Origin: an uncultured Mucilaginibacter sp.
GTDB taxonomy: Bacteria > Bacteroidota > Bacteroidia > Sphingobacteriales > Sphingobacteriaceae
Reading direction: 5' to 3'
Assembly: GCF_946481715.1 (NCBI RefSeq)
Contig: NZ_CAMLOV010000057.1
Coordinates: 1 to 29,482 of the forward strand
DNA: 29,482 nucleotides
The notes below the pieces were generated by a model. It had not been told where the DNA came from and made no database searches. It was given only the letters and a program-made list of their open reading frames with translations. Position numbers and translations under genes: made by a program. This document shows positions 9,206 to 16,079 of this stretch, in pieces (within the stretch, counting starts at the first letter, position 1; each line of letters begins with the position of its first letter).

Positions 9206-9243
9206 AAAACGGGGAAGGTATTTGAAAATATCTTCCCCGTTTT
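9206..9243 (-). terminator. Strong bidirectional-looking terminator after the nuclease gene
   Basis: An 18-bp stem with one G-U pair joins 9206-9223 to 9226-9243 and includes the perfect pair AAAACGGGGAAG / CTTCCCCGTTTT. It lies 8 bases past the nuclease stop. The A-run on one side and T-run on the other would allow termination on either strand. Confidence 0.9.
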
Positions 9244-9251
9244 ATCTTTAT

Positions 9252-9851
9252 TTAGGATGCCTTGCGCTTATTCAACTCATCCCGAATTTTTGCGGCCTTT
9301 TCGTAGGCCTCATCGGTTAGGGCTTGCTGTAGTTGGGTCTTCAATTCATCGTCGCTTAGCGAGGTGAATGAACCTGCCGGTGTTGTGGGCGTTTTTTCTT
9401 CGGATGTTTCGTTGATGTTCTCCAGGTAAACAAAGTCATTGCCTTCTATCACAATACCCGCAGTAGAAAGAATAAACTCATAAGTATAAATAGGGCAATC
9501 GAACCTCACCGATACGGCAATGGCATCAGAAGTGCGCGCATCTATCTCCACTGTTTTCTTACCATCGAAACATACCAGCTTGGAGTAAAATATGCCATCA
9601 ACCAGGTTGTAGATAATAATCTCCTGCACGGTAATATTAAATGCTTGCCCCAGGCTCTTGAACAGATCGTGGGTGAGGGGGCGGCTCGGGGTCATTTTTT
9701 CAATCTCGATAGCAATAGCCTGTGCCTCAAAGCTGCCTATAATAATAGGTAATCTGCGGCGGCCTTGTACTTCGCCCAAAACCAATGCATACGCGCCGGA
9801 TTGTGTTTGGCTGTAGGATAGCCCTACGATATCCAGCTCAATTTTTTTCAT
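9252..9851 (-). CDS. Bifunctional nuclease-domain protein with C-terminal UVR motif
   Basis: About 199 residues from the start MKKIELDIVGLSYSQTQSG. The bifunctional nuclease domain (DUF151) fills roughly residues 1-135, with the conserved VRF/DCPIY segment. A linker and a UvrB/UvrC-type UVR helix pair follow (DEAYEKAAKIRDELNKRK). DUF151 enzymes are credited with DNase and RNase activity in plants, and the bacterial role is unclear. An open frame extends upstream to 9914 and overlaps etfA. I prefer the ATG at 9851 because family members begin at this point and it leaves 28 bases after the etfA stop. ATG at 9863 is the alternative. Close spacing implies an etfB-etfA-nuclease operon ending at the hairpin 9206-9243. 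Confidence 0.88.
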   Translation of the reverse strand: MKKIELDIVGLSYSQTQSGAYALVLGEVQGRRRLPIIIGSFEAQAIAIEIEKMTPSRPLTHDLFKSLGQAFNITVQEIIIYNLVDGIFYSKLVCFDGKKTVEIDARTSDAIAVSVRFDCPIYTYEFILSTAGIVIEGNDFVYLENINETSEEKTPTTPAGSFTSLSDDELKTQLQQALTDEAYEKAAKIRDELNKRKAS

Positions 9852-9879
9852 ATCATTACCCATCACAACAAAAATAGTT

Positions 9880-10857
9880 TTAAGCTGTCGCTTTATATGC
9901 TTTAACTGCAGCAATTAATTTTGGCAGTACCTCAAACGCGTCGCCAACAATGCCGTAATCAGCCACTTTGAAAAATGGAGCTTCGGCGTCTTTATTGATA
10001 ACAACGATAACTTTAGACGAGCTAATGCCCGCAAGGTGCTGTATGGCACCCGAAATTCCTATTGCAATATACAAATTTGGGCTGACAGCTATACCTGTTT
10101 GGCCAACATGTTCACTATGCGGGCGCCATCCGGCGTCAGATACCGGTTTAGAGCAGGCGGTAGCAGCGCCAAGCAGGTCGGCAAGTTCCTCCACCATTCC
10201 CCAATTTTCGGGGCCTTTAAGCCCACGACCAGCAGATACAACTATCTCAGCATCAGGCAGTGAAACTTTATCTGTAGAGCGAACGATATCTTTTACCATC
10301 GCTGCAAAATCAGACGCGCTGGGCTCTGCCGCGAAATCTTCTACGGGTGCTGCAGCGCCTTCTTCAACTACCTTATAGGAGTTAGGCGTAAGGGCAATAA
10401 CTTTATTTGGAGATGTTAGCTCGACCGTTGCAAATGCTTTGCCCGAAAACGCCGTTTTCTTTACCGTGAATTTACCACCATCCTGTGCCGGAAGCTCAAC
10501 AGCGCCATCGGCAAGGCCTGCCTGCAATTTTACGGCGACCCGCGGAGCCAATCCGCGCCCGCTAAAGGAATTGGACAGGACTACAATATCCGCACCTTGT
10601 GCTTTTGCCGCTTCGGCAATAACCGATGCGTACGCCTGGTTCACAAAATTCTTTAATTTATCGTTAGATACGTTCAATACTTTTTGTGCACCGTATTTAC
10701 CTAAGGCAGCCAGATCTCCGGCAGCCACATCGCCGATAGATATAGCAACGAGGTTAGTGTTATTTTGGGTTGCAATGGCTTTGGCATAGCTTACCGCTTC
10801 AAAAGTTGATTTTTTGAATTTGCCACCGGCATTTTCGGCATATATTAAAACTGGCAT
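9880..10857 (-). CDS. etfA: Electron transfer flavoprotein subunit alpha
   Basis: A 325-residue protein, the FAD-binding subunit of the ETF heterodimer, which takes electrons from acyl-CoA and related dehydrogenases and passes them to the quinone pool. The N-terminal alpha/beta domain starts MPVLIYAENAGG. The C-terminal FAD domain shows the usual segments: SAGRGLKGPENW, the RPHSEHVGQTG stretch, IAIGISGAIQHLAG, and the closing VINKDAEAPFF followed by ADYGIVGD. All key parts are present and the length is normal. It lies 35 bases downstream of etfB in the same direction, as in most bacteria. Confidence 0.97.
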   Translation of the reverse strand: MPVLIYAENAGGKFKKSTFEAVSYAKAIATQNNTNLVAISIGDVAAGDLAALGKYGAQKVLNVSNDKLKNFVNQAYASVIAEAAKAQGADIVVLSNSFSGRGLAPRVAVKLQAGLADGAVELPAQDGGKFTVKKTAFSGKAFATVELTSPNKVIALTPNSYKVVEEGAAAPVEDFAAEPSASDFAAMVKDIVRSTDKVSLPDAEIVVSAGRGLKGPENWGMVEELADLLGAATACSKPVSDAGWRPHSEHVGQTGIAVSPNLYIAIGISGAIQHLAGISSSKVIVVINKDAEAPFFKVADYGIVGDAFEVLPKLIAAVKAYKATA

Positions 10858-10892
10858 ATGTTATTCTTCGTGTCGTAAAAAAAATAAATTGA

Positions 10893-11633
10893 TTATATCA
10901 CCCGTGCCTGTGTGTGCAACAACTCTACCAATTGGGCCGGATCATCAGCACCAACCAGCTTTACCTGGCCGCGTGGGGCAGGAGTTTCATAACTGATGAC
11001 CTCCGAAAAGGTTTCAACGGCGATCGCCTCAATTACGGTAAGGGGTTTGGTGCGGGCGCTCATGATACCGCGCATATTAGGTATTTTGGGTTCTGCAACG
11101 CCTTCTGCTGTGCCTGCTACAAAGGGGAAAGGGATGGTTAGCACTTCTTTTCCGCCTTCTATTTCACGCTCCACTGTTGCGGTGTTGCCATCAACATCCA
11201 GCTTTTTTATGATAGACACTGATGGTATATCTAACAACTCGCCTAACATACCTGCTACCTTCGAGCCATTATAATCTATCGATTCTTTCCCGGTTAGGAT
11301 AACGTCGAAAGGGTTTGCTTTTACGTATTTTGCTATTTGGTAAGCCACGTACCACGCATCGTGTGGCTTTGCGTTGATGCGTACTGCATCGGTAGCGCCG
11401 ATGGCCAAAGCCTTTCGGATGGTGGCGTCGGTATTCGGCTCGCCCACATTAATAACAGTAACGCTGCCTTTGCCGCCGTCGGTTAATTCGATGGCGCGCG
11501 CAAGGGCTATCTCATCCCATGGGTTTAAAATGAACTGAACGCCGTTTGTATTAAATTGGGTGTTGTTATCTGTAAAGGTTATTTTTGTCGTGGTATCGGG
11601 GACATTGCTGATGCATACCAGTATTTTCATCAT
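10893..11633 (-). CDS. etfB: Electron transfer flavoprotein subunit beta (FixA family)
   Basis: A 246-residue partner of EtfA; it binds AMP and forms the docking surface for dehydrogenases. The start MMKILVCISNVPDTT and the segments NPWDEIALARAIEL, GATDAVRI and LTGKESIDYNGSKVAGMLGE are typical. It is the first gene of the etfB-etfA-nuclease run. A divergent TPR gene starts 65 bases away, and a TAnnTTTG element on the minus strand (11669-11676) fits an etfB promoter. Either of the two leading ATG codons could start translation. Confidence 0.97.
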   Translation of the reverse strand: MMKILVCISNVPDTTTKITFTDNNTQFNTNGVQFILNPWDEIALARAIELTDGGKGSVTVINVGEPNTDATIRKALAIGATDAVRINAKPHDAWYVAYQIAKYVKANPFDVILTGKESIDYNGSKVAGMLGELLDIPSVSIIKKLDVDGNTATVEREIEGGKEVLTIPFPFVAGTAEGVAEPKIPNMRGIMSARTKPLTVIEAIAVETFSEVISYETPAPRGQVKLVGADDPAQLVELLHTQARVI

Positions 11634-11668
11634 AATTTGTTTGTTTTTACGGGTAGTTATTGGTGGTG

Positions 11669-11676
11669 CAAATTTA
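11669..11676 (-). promoter_or_regulatory. Candidate -7 promoter element for etfB
   Basis: Read on the minus strand this is TAAATTTG, a full match to TAnnTTTG, 35 bases before the etfB start. No clear -33 TTG lies upstream. Confidence 0.45.
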
Positions 11677-11698
11677 GTTAAAAAAGAGAGAGTTTAAA

Positions 11699-12043
11699 AT
11701 GGAGATAAGCAGATTAGATAAGCTGTTGGCATTTATACAGAACGAACCAAACGACGAGTTTTTAAAATATGCTTTAGCTACAGAATACCTGCGGCTTAAC
11801 AATACGGATAAAGCCCTGAGCTATTACGAAGACCTGGTAAACAACCACCCAAACTATACCGGTACTTACTATCACCTTGGTAAGCTTTACGAGGCCTTAA
11901 ACCGCAAGGACGACGCCTTACGTACCTATGAAGTTGGCATGAAAATAACCAAAGAGAAACGTGATAACCACGCATTTAGCGAACTACAGGGCGTTTACAT
12001 GGCCGCAAAGGGTTATGATGACGACGATGATGACGATTATTAA
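11699..12043 (+). CDS. Small TPR protein with acidic tail
   Basis: A 114-residue protein without signal peptide or membrane segment, so cytoplasmic. Two tetratricopeptide-like repeats are seen at about residues 19-53 (LKYALATEYLRLNNTDKALSY) and 54-88 (GTYYHLGKLYEALNRKDDAL). It ends in an unbroken aspartate run before a final tyrosine. TPR units mediate protein contacts; no partner can be named. It is divergent from etfB and its stop lies only 10 bases before the TTG start of the chromate-family transporter, so the two are probably co-transcribed. Confidence 0.88.
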   Translation: MEISRLDKLLAFIQNEPNDEFLKYALATEYLRLNNTDKALSYYEDLVNNHPNYTGTYYHLGKLYEALNRKDDALRTYEVGMKITKEKRDNHAFSELQGVYMAAKGYDDDDDDDY

Positions 12044-12053
12044 TCGATAAGTT

Positions 12054-13253
12054 TTGAGGCGCAGGGAACTATTATTTATAAGGGATGTTACCCTTTACAC
12101 TTTTACAGCATTTGGCGGTCCGCAGGCACATATAGCCGTTTTGCTACGCGAATTTGTGCAGAAACGTGGCTACATTACCGAAGAAGAATTAATGGAGCTT
12201 AATGCCCTCTCGCAGATCATGCCCGGGCCCTCGTCTACGCAAACCTTGGTTGGCATTGCGTGGAAGGTAGGTGGGCTGCGGTTGGCGCTGATTGCATTTT
12301 TTATTTGGATATTGCCTTCGGCAGCTATTATGTGCACGGCGGCAATCAGTTATAAAATGTTTGCTGATAAGGACAAGTTTACCGCCATACTACGCTTTAT
12401 ACAACCGATGGCGGTGGGTATTGTTGGTTATGCCACTTATACATTTGCTGCAAAATTCCTGCGGACGAAAACCACTATTATGCTTGCGCTGGCATCGCTG
12501 ATTGCTACACTCATCCTCCAAAATCCTTATGCGTTCCCGTTATTGATATTAATGGGCGGTATAATCTCCTCGGCATTGGAAACGCAACCGCAGGAGAACG
12601 AGTTACGGGTGAAGCTGTTCAGCAACGTAAACCCTAATAAGGTGGCATACTTTATCGGTATATTATTGTTTTTTGCTGCCCTTGGCGCTATTGTAAGCCG
12701 TACTTCGCCGTTTAGTTTGCCTATCAGGCTGTTCGAGAACTTTTACCGTAACGGCATACTGATATTTGGCGGTGGGCAGGTATTGGTGCCGCTAATGTAT
12801 ACCGAGTTTGTGGAGCTGAAGCACTACCTCACCAATTCCGAATTTTTGAGCGGGTATGCATTACAGCAGGCTTTGCCGGGGCCAACATTTTCGTTCACCT
12901 CGTTTGTAGGCGGCATTGCAATGGGCGACAAAGGCTATGGCATAACCGGACAGATCGTAGGTAGCGTCGTCGCGGTAATTGGCATTAACCTGCCGGGCTT
13001 AATACTCATCCTGTTCATCGTTCCATTTTGGGCCGACCTAAAAAAAATAACGAGGATAAAAAACTCCCTAAGTGGCATAAACGCAGTAGCTGTAGGTTTT
13101 ATGGCCACTGCTTTTATTATGCTGGTGATGCCCTTTCACCTTAATTTGTTGGCTTATGGGTTGATGGCCGCTACCTTTTTATTGCTGCAGTTTACGAAGA
13201 TAAAGGCACCGGTGATTATTTTGATAGGAGTGGTGTTGGGGTTGACGGTGTAA
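12054..13253 (+). CDS. chrA: Chromate ion transporter (CHR) family protein, two-domain form
   Basis: A 399-residue inner-membrane protein with two CHR domains in tandem (about residues 8-180 and 210-398). Each carries its hallmark: FGGPQAH near residue 21 and MPGPSSTQT near 56 in the first, and LPGPTFSF near 275 in the second, with FGGGQV opening the second domain. Members export chromate, often by proton antiport, though many chromosomal copies have not been tested for this, so chromate as substrate is inference. The start must be TTG at 12054: an in-frame stop lies two codons upstream at 12048, and the next ATG would remove the first FGGP motif. Spacing of 10 bases from the TPR gene suggests coupling. 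Confidence 0.9.
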   Translation: MRRRELLFIRDVTLYTFTAFGGPQAHIAVLLREFVQKRGYITEEELMELNALSQIMPGPSSTQTLVGIAWKVGGLRLALIAFFIWILPSAAIMCTAAISYKMFADKDKFTAILRFIQPMAVGIVGYATYTFAAKFLRTKTTIMLALASLIATLILQNPYAFPLLILMGGIISSALETQPQENELRVKLFSNVNPNKVAYFIGILLFFAALGAIVSRTSPFSLPIRLFENFYRNGILIFGGGQVLVPLMYTEFVELKHYLTNSEFLSGYALQQALPGPTFSFTSFVGGIAMGDKGYGITGQIVGSVVAVIGINLPGLILILFIVPFWADLKKITRIKNSLSGINAVAVGFMATAFIMLVMPFHLNLLAYGLMAATFLLLQFTKIKAPVIILIGVVLGLTV

Positions 13254-13315
13254 GGTTGTAAAATTGATATGCTGCTAGTCAACCTTAAAACATTACAACC
13301 TTTCAACTTTACAAC
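13252..13315. terminator. Quasi-repetitive inverted repeat between convergent genes
   Basis: AAGGTTGTAA (13252-13261) is exactly complementary to TTACAACCTT (13293-13302). GTTGTAAAATTGA (13255-13267) matches the complement of 13303-13315 at 12 of 13 positions. The right side is built of repeated words caaccttt, caaccttt-like and caacttta. It lies between the ends of chrA and dnaB, so it probably acts as a two-way terminator. Confidence 0.5.
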
Positions 13316-13322
13316 AAACATA

Positions 13323-14258
13323 TTAAAATGGCGGCTCGTCTTCCATATCATCCATCCTGGATGGGCGGATGATAAAGTTGCTTTGCTTTTCAAAATCCTG
13401 CGACGGCCCTAAGCCTGCAAATGCGTTGCCGCCGGCGGGAGGGAAGCCATCCATATTGGTTTCCAGATCCTGGAACTTAACGTATTTACCAACAAATTTC
13501 AGCCTAACGCGCCCTGTTTCACCGTTACGGTGTTTGGCGATGATAACCTCGCCGACGCCCTGCGTTGGATTGTTGTCCTCGTCCACATCCAATCCGTAAT
13601 ATTCAGGGCGGTAAAGGAAGAGTACCATATCCGCGTCCTGCTCGATAGAGCCAGACTCACGCAAATCCGACAGCATAGGCCTTTTAGATCCACCGGGGCG
13701 GCTTTCCACCGCACGGCTTAATTGCGATAGCGCAATTACCGGCACATTCAGTTCTTTTGCCACCGTTTTAAGTGCACGGGAAATGCTACCGATCTCCTGC
13801 TCGCGGTTACCGCCGCCTTTACCTTCGCCCTTACCCTGCATCAATTGCAAGTAATCAATAATAATCAGCTGAATATCGTGCTGCGATTTTAACCGGCGGC
13901 ATTTTGCACGGAACTCAAAGATATTTAATGACGGGGTATCGTCGATAATTAAAGGCGCCGATTCTAAGCGGCCAATTTTAGAGTGGATCTGCTGCCATTC
14001 CCATTCTTCCAAAGTACCCTTACGGATCTTTTCCTGTTCAATCTCGGTTTCGCCGGATATTAAACGATTAACCAATTGAACAGACGACATTTCCAGCGAG
14101 AATACCACCACCGGTTTATTAAAGTCTACAGCAGCATTACGCGCGCAGGTTAATACAAAAGCCGTTTTACCCATTGCAGGGCGGGCAGCTATAATCACCA
14201 GGTCGGATTTTTGCCAGCCAGAGGTCATTCGGTCCAGATCGGTAAAGCCCGAAGCCAC
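13323..14258 (-). CDS. dnaB: DnaB C-terminal helicase domain (second fragment)
   Basis: This frame holds the complete RecA-like motor of 311 residues: Walker A ARPAMGKTA near residue 27, Walker B LIIIDYLQLM near 130, the DLRESGSIEQDAD arginine-finger region near 200, and the C-terminal HRNGETGRVRL segment. The apparent start is a GTG inside the conserved GVASGFTDLDR linker end, so it is not a natural gene start but the continuation of the frame from the N-terminal piece. Confidence 0.85.
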   Translation of the reverse strand: MASGFTDLDRMTSGWQKSDLVIIAARPAMGKTAFVLTCARNAAVDFNKPVVVFSLEMSSVQLVNRLISGETEIEQEKIRKGTLEEWEWQQIHSKIGRLESAPLIIDDTPSLNIFEFRAKCRRLKSQHDIQLIIIDYLQLMQGKGEGKGGGNREQEIGSISRALKTVAKELNVPVIALSQLSRAVESRPGGSKRPMLSDLRESGSIEQDADMVLFLYRPEYYGLDVDEDNNPTQGVGEVIIAKHRNGETGRVRLKFVGKYVKFQDLETNMDGFPPAGGNAFAGLGPSQDFEKQSNFIIRPSRMDDMEDEPPF

Positions 14259-14284
14259 ACCGGTTAAGCCGTCTTTTTTATCTT

Positions 14285-14887
14285 TCAGCGCCTCATATCT
14301 TTCAGTGCCTCATGCACCAGATCATCCATCATTCGCGAATCGCGGCGAAGGTTATTTTGCGCTATTTCGAAAAGGTTCTTTTCGGCTTTATCAAGCAAAT
14401 CGAAAACATCGCTGGTATCTTCAAAAGCCGAGTTAATGATATCAGAGGAAATACGGATCAATTCGCGCTGAATGTATTTTTGAATAATGATGCGCGAATG
14501 GTATTCTATATTGGCAGCAGAGGCTACACGGTTAGTTAGCTCGGTAACATAATAGGCGCCACCAATCATTTCCAGTTCGCCTTGCTGGCGCAGTTGCGCA
14601 ACAACGGTAAGGATATCTACCGGTGATGTTTTCTCGAAAAGTACTGCAATGGCATTAAATATTTTTTGATGCCTGGTTTCATAAAAAACTTCAGGTTTTA
14701 AAACATCAATAACCGAAGAAAGGGCATCTTTCTCCAGCATCAGCGCACCAAGTACAGCTTCTTCAAGGTCTGTGGCTTGCGGCGGTAACTTGCCAGCGCC
14801 CGCATAGGGGCTGGGATTAGTAAAACGGCTGCGGCGGTCTGTATTGGCTTTATTGGTAGAATCGTTCTCGAACATCATAGCCCACAA
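14285..14887 (-). CDS. dnaB: DnaB N-terminal domain (first fragment)
   Basis: The 200-residue frame carries the helical DnaB N-terminal domain (LPPQATDLEEAVLGALML onward) and the linker start MMDDLVHEALKDM, then runs into a premature TGA at 14287-14285. The N-terminal domain normally helps form the hexamer and binds primase. The frame opens at 14887, but ATG at 14875 (MFENDS) is the likelier start. A TATTTTTG motif on the minus strand (14892-14885) overlaps the first ATG and could be a promoter giving a very short leader. Confidence 0.85.
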   Translation of the reverse strand: MWAMMFENDSTNKANTDRRSRFTNPSPYAGAGKLPPQATDLEEAVLGALMLEKDALSSVIDVLKPEVFYETRHQKIFNAIAVLFEKTSPVDILTVVAQLRQQGELEMIGGAYYVTELTNRVASAANIEYHSRIIIQKYIQRELIRISSDIINSAFEDTSDVFDLLDKAEKNLFEIAQNNLRRDSRMMDDLVHEALKDMRR

Positions 14888-15220
14888 AAATATACTAAAA
14901 AATCTCGTATTCGGACATCGTTTATATCTTTTTTTTGGCGGCGCGAATGTTCAGAACCCCGTTGATATCTTTTTTCGCCCTTTTTAAAAAACACTGTAAA
15001 TTATCATTTTACGGGCGTTTTTTGAGTTACGAGTTATTAACATCGCGTTGTTTGGAAATAGTTAATAACTATTAAGTATATTGATAGTCAGCCGTTTAAT
15101 ACACTGTGAATAACTTTTCCTTGTGTGTAATCATTAAAAAGAAGTATTATAAGAGTGCACGTAAACATCAACTTAATGTTAAATACTATAAGTACTTTTG
15201 CGCGAACACAATAAAGAAAA
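14888..15220. other. Divergent dnaB / rlmB control region
   Basis: This AT-rich 333-base spacer separates the starts of dnaB and rlmB. It holds a perfect 10-bp inverted repeat, agttattaac (15032-15041) and gttaataact (15061-15070), with a 19-nt loop, which could be a regulator site. It also holds one DnaA-box-like word at 15105-15113 and the rlmB promoter element at 15193. I see no small gene or RNA gene. Confidence 0.5.
15193..15200 (+). promoter_or_regulatory. Candidate -7 promoter element for rlmB
   Basis: TACTTTTG matches TAnnTTTG and lies 20 bases before the rlmB ATG, which would give a leader of about 15 bases. The -33 side has no clear TTG. Confidence 0.5.
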
Positions 15221-15982
15221 ATGACATATAATTCTAAGCCGGTACGCGAGGGAAACCAAATGGTTTTTGGCATCCGCGCCGTTATCGAAGCTATACTTGC
15301 GGGGAAAGAAATTGAAGCACTATATACCCAACGCGGCCTTGGCGGCGGCCTATTGAATGAACTTCGGGACGTGATGAACGAATACCAAATCACCGCGCAG
15401 CAGGTACCTGTTGAAAAGCTGAACCGCATAACCATGAAGAACCACCAAGGGGTTATTGCATTTATATCGCCAATTACTTACCAAAAGGTGGAGAATATCG
15501 TTCAGGATGTTTTTGAAAGGGGCGAGGTGCCGTTAATATTAGTTTTGGATAGCATTACCGACGTGCGTAATATGGGCGCCATTGCCCGTACAGCAGAATG
15601 CGCGGGCGTACATGCCATTGTTATCCCGGCAAAAGGCTCGGCACAAATAAACCCTGACGCTATTAAAACATCAGCCGGTGCACTATACAAGATCCCTGTT
15701 TGCCGCCACGATAATTTTATGCAGACCGTTAGGTTCTTGCAGGAATCGGGATTGCAATTGGTTTGCTGTACCGAAAAAACCAACGAATTTATTTATACGC
15801 CCGACTATACAGCGCCGACGGCTATCATCATGGGTTCCGAAGAGGATGGAATCCGAAACGATATCATCCGCATATCCGACCACCTGGCTAAGATACCTAT
15901 GTTTGGGGAAATTGAGTCGTTGAATGTTTCTGTGTCGACGGCGGTAATATTGTACGAGGCGATAAGGCAGAGAAATGCTTAA
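15221..15982 (+). CDS. rlmB: 23S rRNA (guanosine-2'-O-)-methyltransferase RlmB, SpoU/TrmH family
   Basis: A 253-residue SPOUT methyltransferase. A substrate-binding N-terminal domain (about residues 8-85, starting QMVFGIRAVIEAIL) precedes the knotted catalytic domain with the three SpoU motifs: NMGAIARTAECAG (motif 1, catalytic arginine), MGSEEDGI (motif 2) and IPMFGEIESLNVSVSTAV (motif 3). RlmB methylates G2251 in the peptidyl-transferase region of 23S rRNA using S-adenosylmethionine. The architecture fits RlmB better than TrmH, but other rRNA or tRNA positions cannot be excluded from sequence alone. It is a single gene between a divergent dnaB and a convergent guanylyltransferase gene. Confidence 0.92.
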   Translation: MTYNSKPVREGNQMVFGIRAVIEAILAGKEIEALYTQRGLGGGLLNELRDVMNEYQITAQQVPVEKLNRITMKNHQGVIAFISPITYQKVENIVQDVFERGEVPLILVLDSITDVRNMGAIARTAECAGVHAIVIPAKGSAQINPDAIKTSAGALYKIPVCRHDNFMQTVRFLQESGLQLVCCTEKTNEFIYTPDYTAPTAIIMGSEEDGIRNDIIRISDHLAKIPMFGEIESLNVSVSTAVILYEAIRQRNA

Positions 15983-15990
15983 AAAGATAT

Positions 15991-16063
15991 AAGAACCAAG
16001 ATACAAGGAAGCCCAGCTATTACTAGTTGGGCTTCCTTCTTTCAATCTTGTATCTTGGTTCTT
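15991..16063. terminator. Large two-stage hairpin between convergent genes
   Basis: An outer 17-bp perfect inverted repeat joins aagaaccaagatacaag (15991-16007) to cttgtatcttggttctt (16047-16063). Inside is an 11-bp stem, aaggaagccca (16005-16015) with tgggcttcctt (16028-16038), which extends four more pairs to a ttac loop. A and T runs flank it on both sides. It would end both rlmB and the guanylyltransferase transcript. Confidence 0.85.
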
Positions 16064-16079
16064 ATTCTTGGCTCTTTTT

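Larger units (their letters stand above)
13323..14887 (-). pseudogene. dnaB: Replicative DNA helicase dnaB, interrupted by a 1-nt frameshift
   Basis: Read as one gene, this is a full-length DnaB, the hexameric helicase that unwinds DNA at the replication fork, with N-terminal domain, linker and RecA-like motor in the right order. The frame breaks in the linker at 14293/14294. After ATG (14296-14294 on the minus strand) one G is missing. With it restored the linker reads EALKDM EALKDK followed by KDGLTGVASGF, as in relatives, and the product is about 521 residues (517 from the preferred start). Two 14-nt near-copies (14280-14293 and 14297-14310) flank the site; the restored base makes their period 18, which is in frame. 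A DnaB of this kind is essential, so a sequencing error is the simplest explanation. I see no canonical -1 slippery heptamer. Confidence 0.88.

Noticed and set aside
14285..14296. Programmed ribosomal frameshift joining the dnaB halves
   Set aside because: A -1 shift would be needed, but no X XXY YYZ heptamer is in the right frame and no pseudoknot is evident. A missing base explains it more simply.
15105..15113. DnaA-box-like word TGTGAATAA (TTATTCACA on the minus strand) next to dnaB, possible replication origin
   Set aside because: About one such match is expected by chance in a window of this size. There is no cluster of boxes, and dnaA is not nearby.
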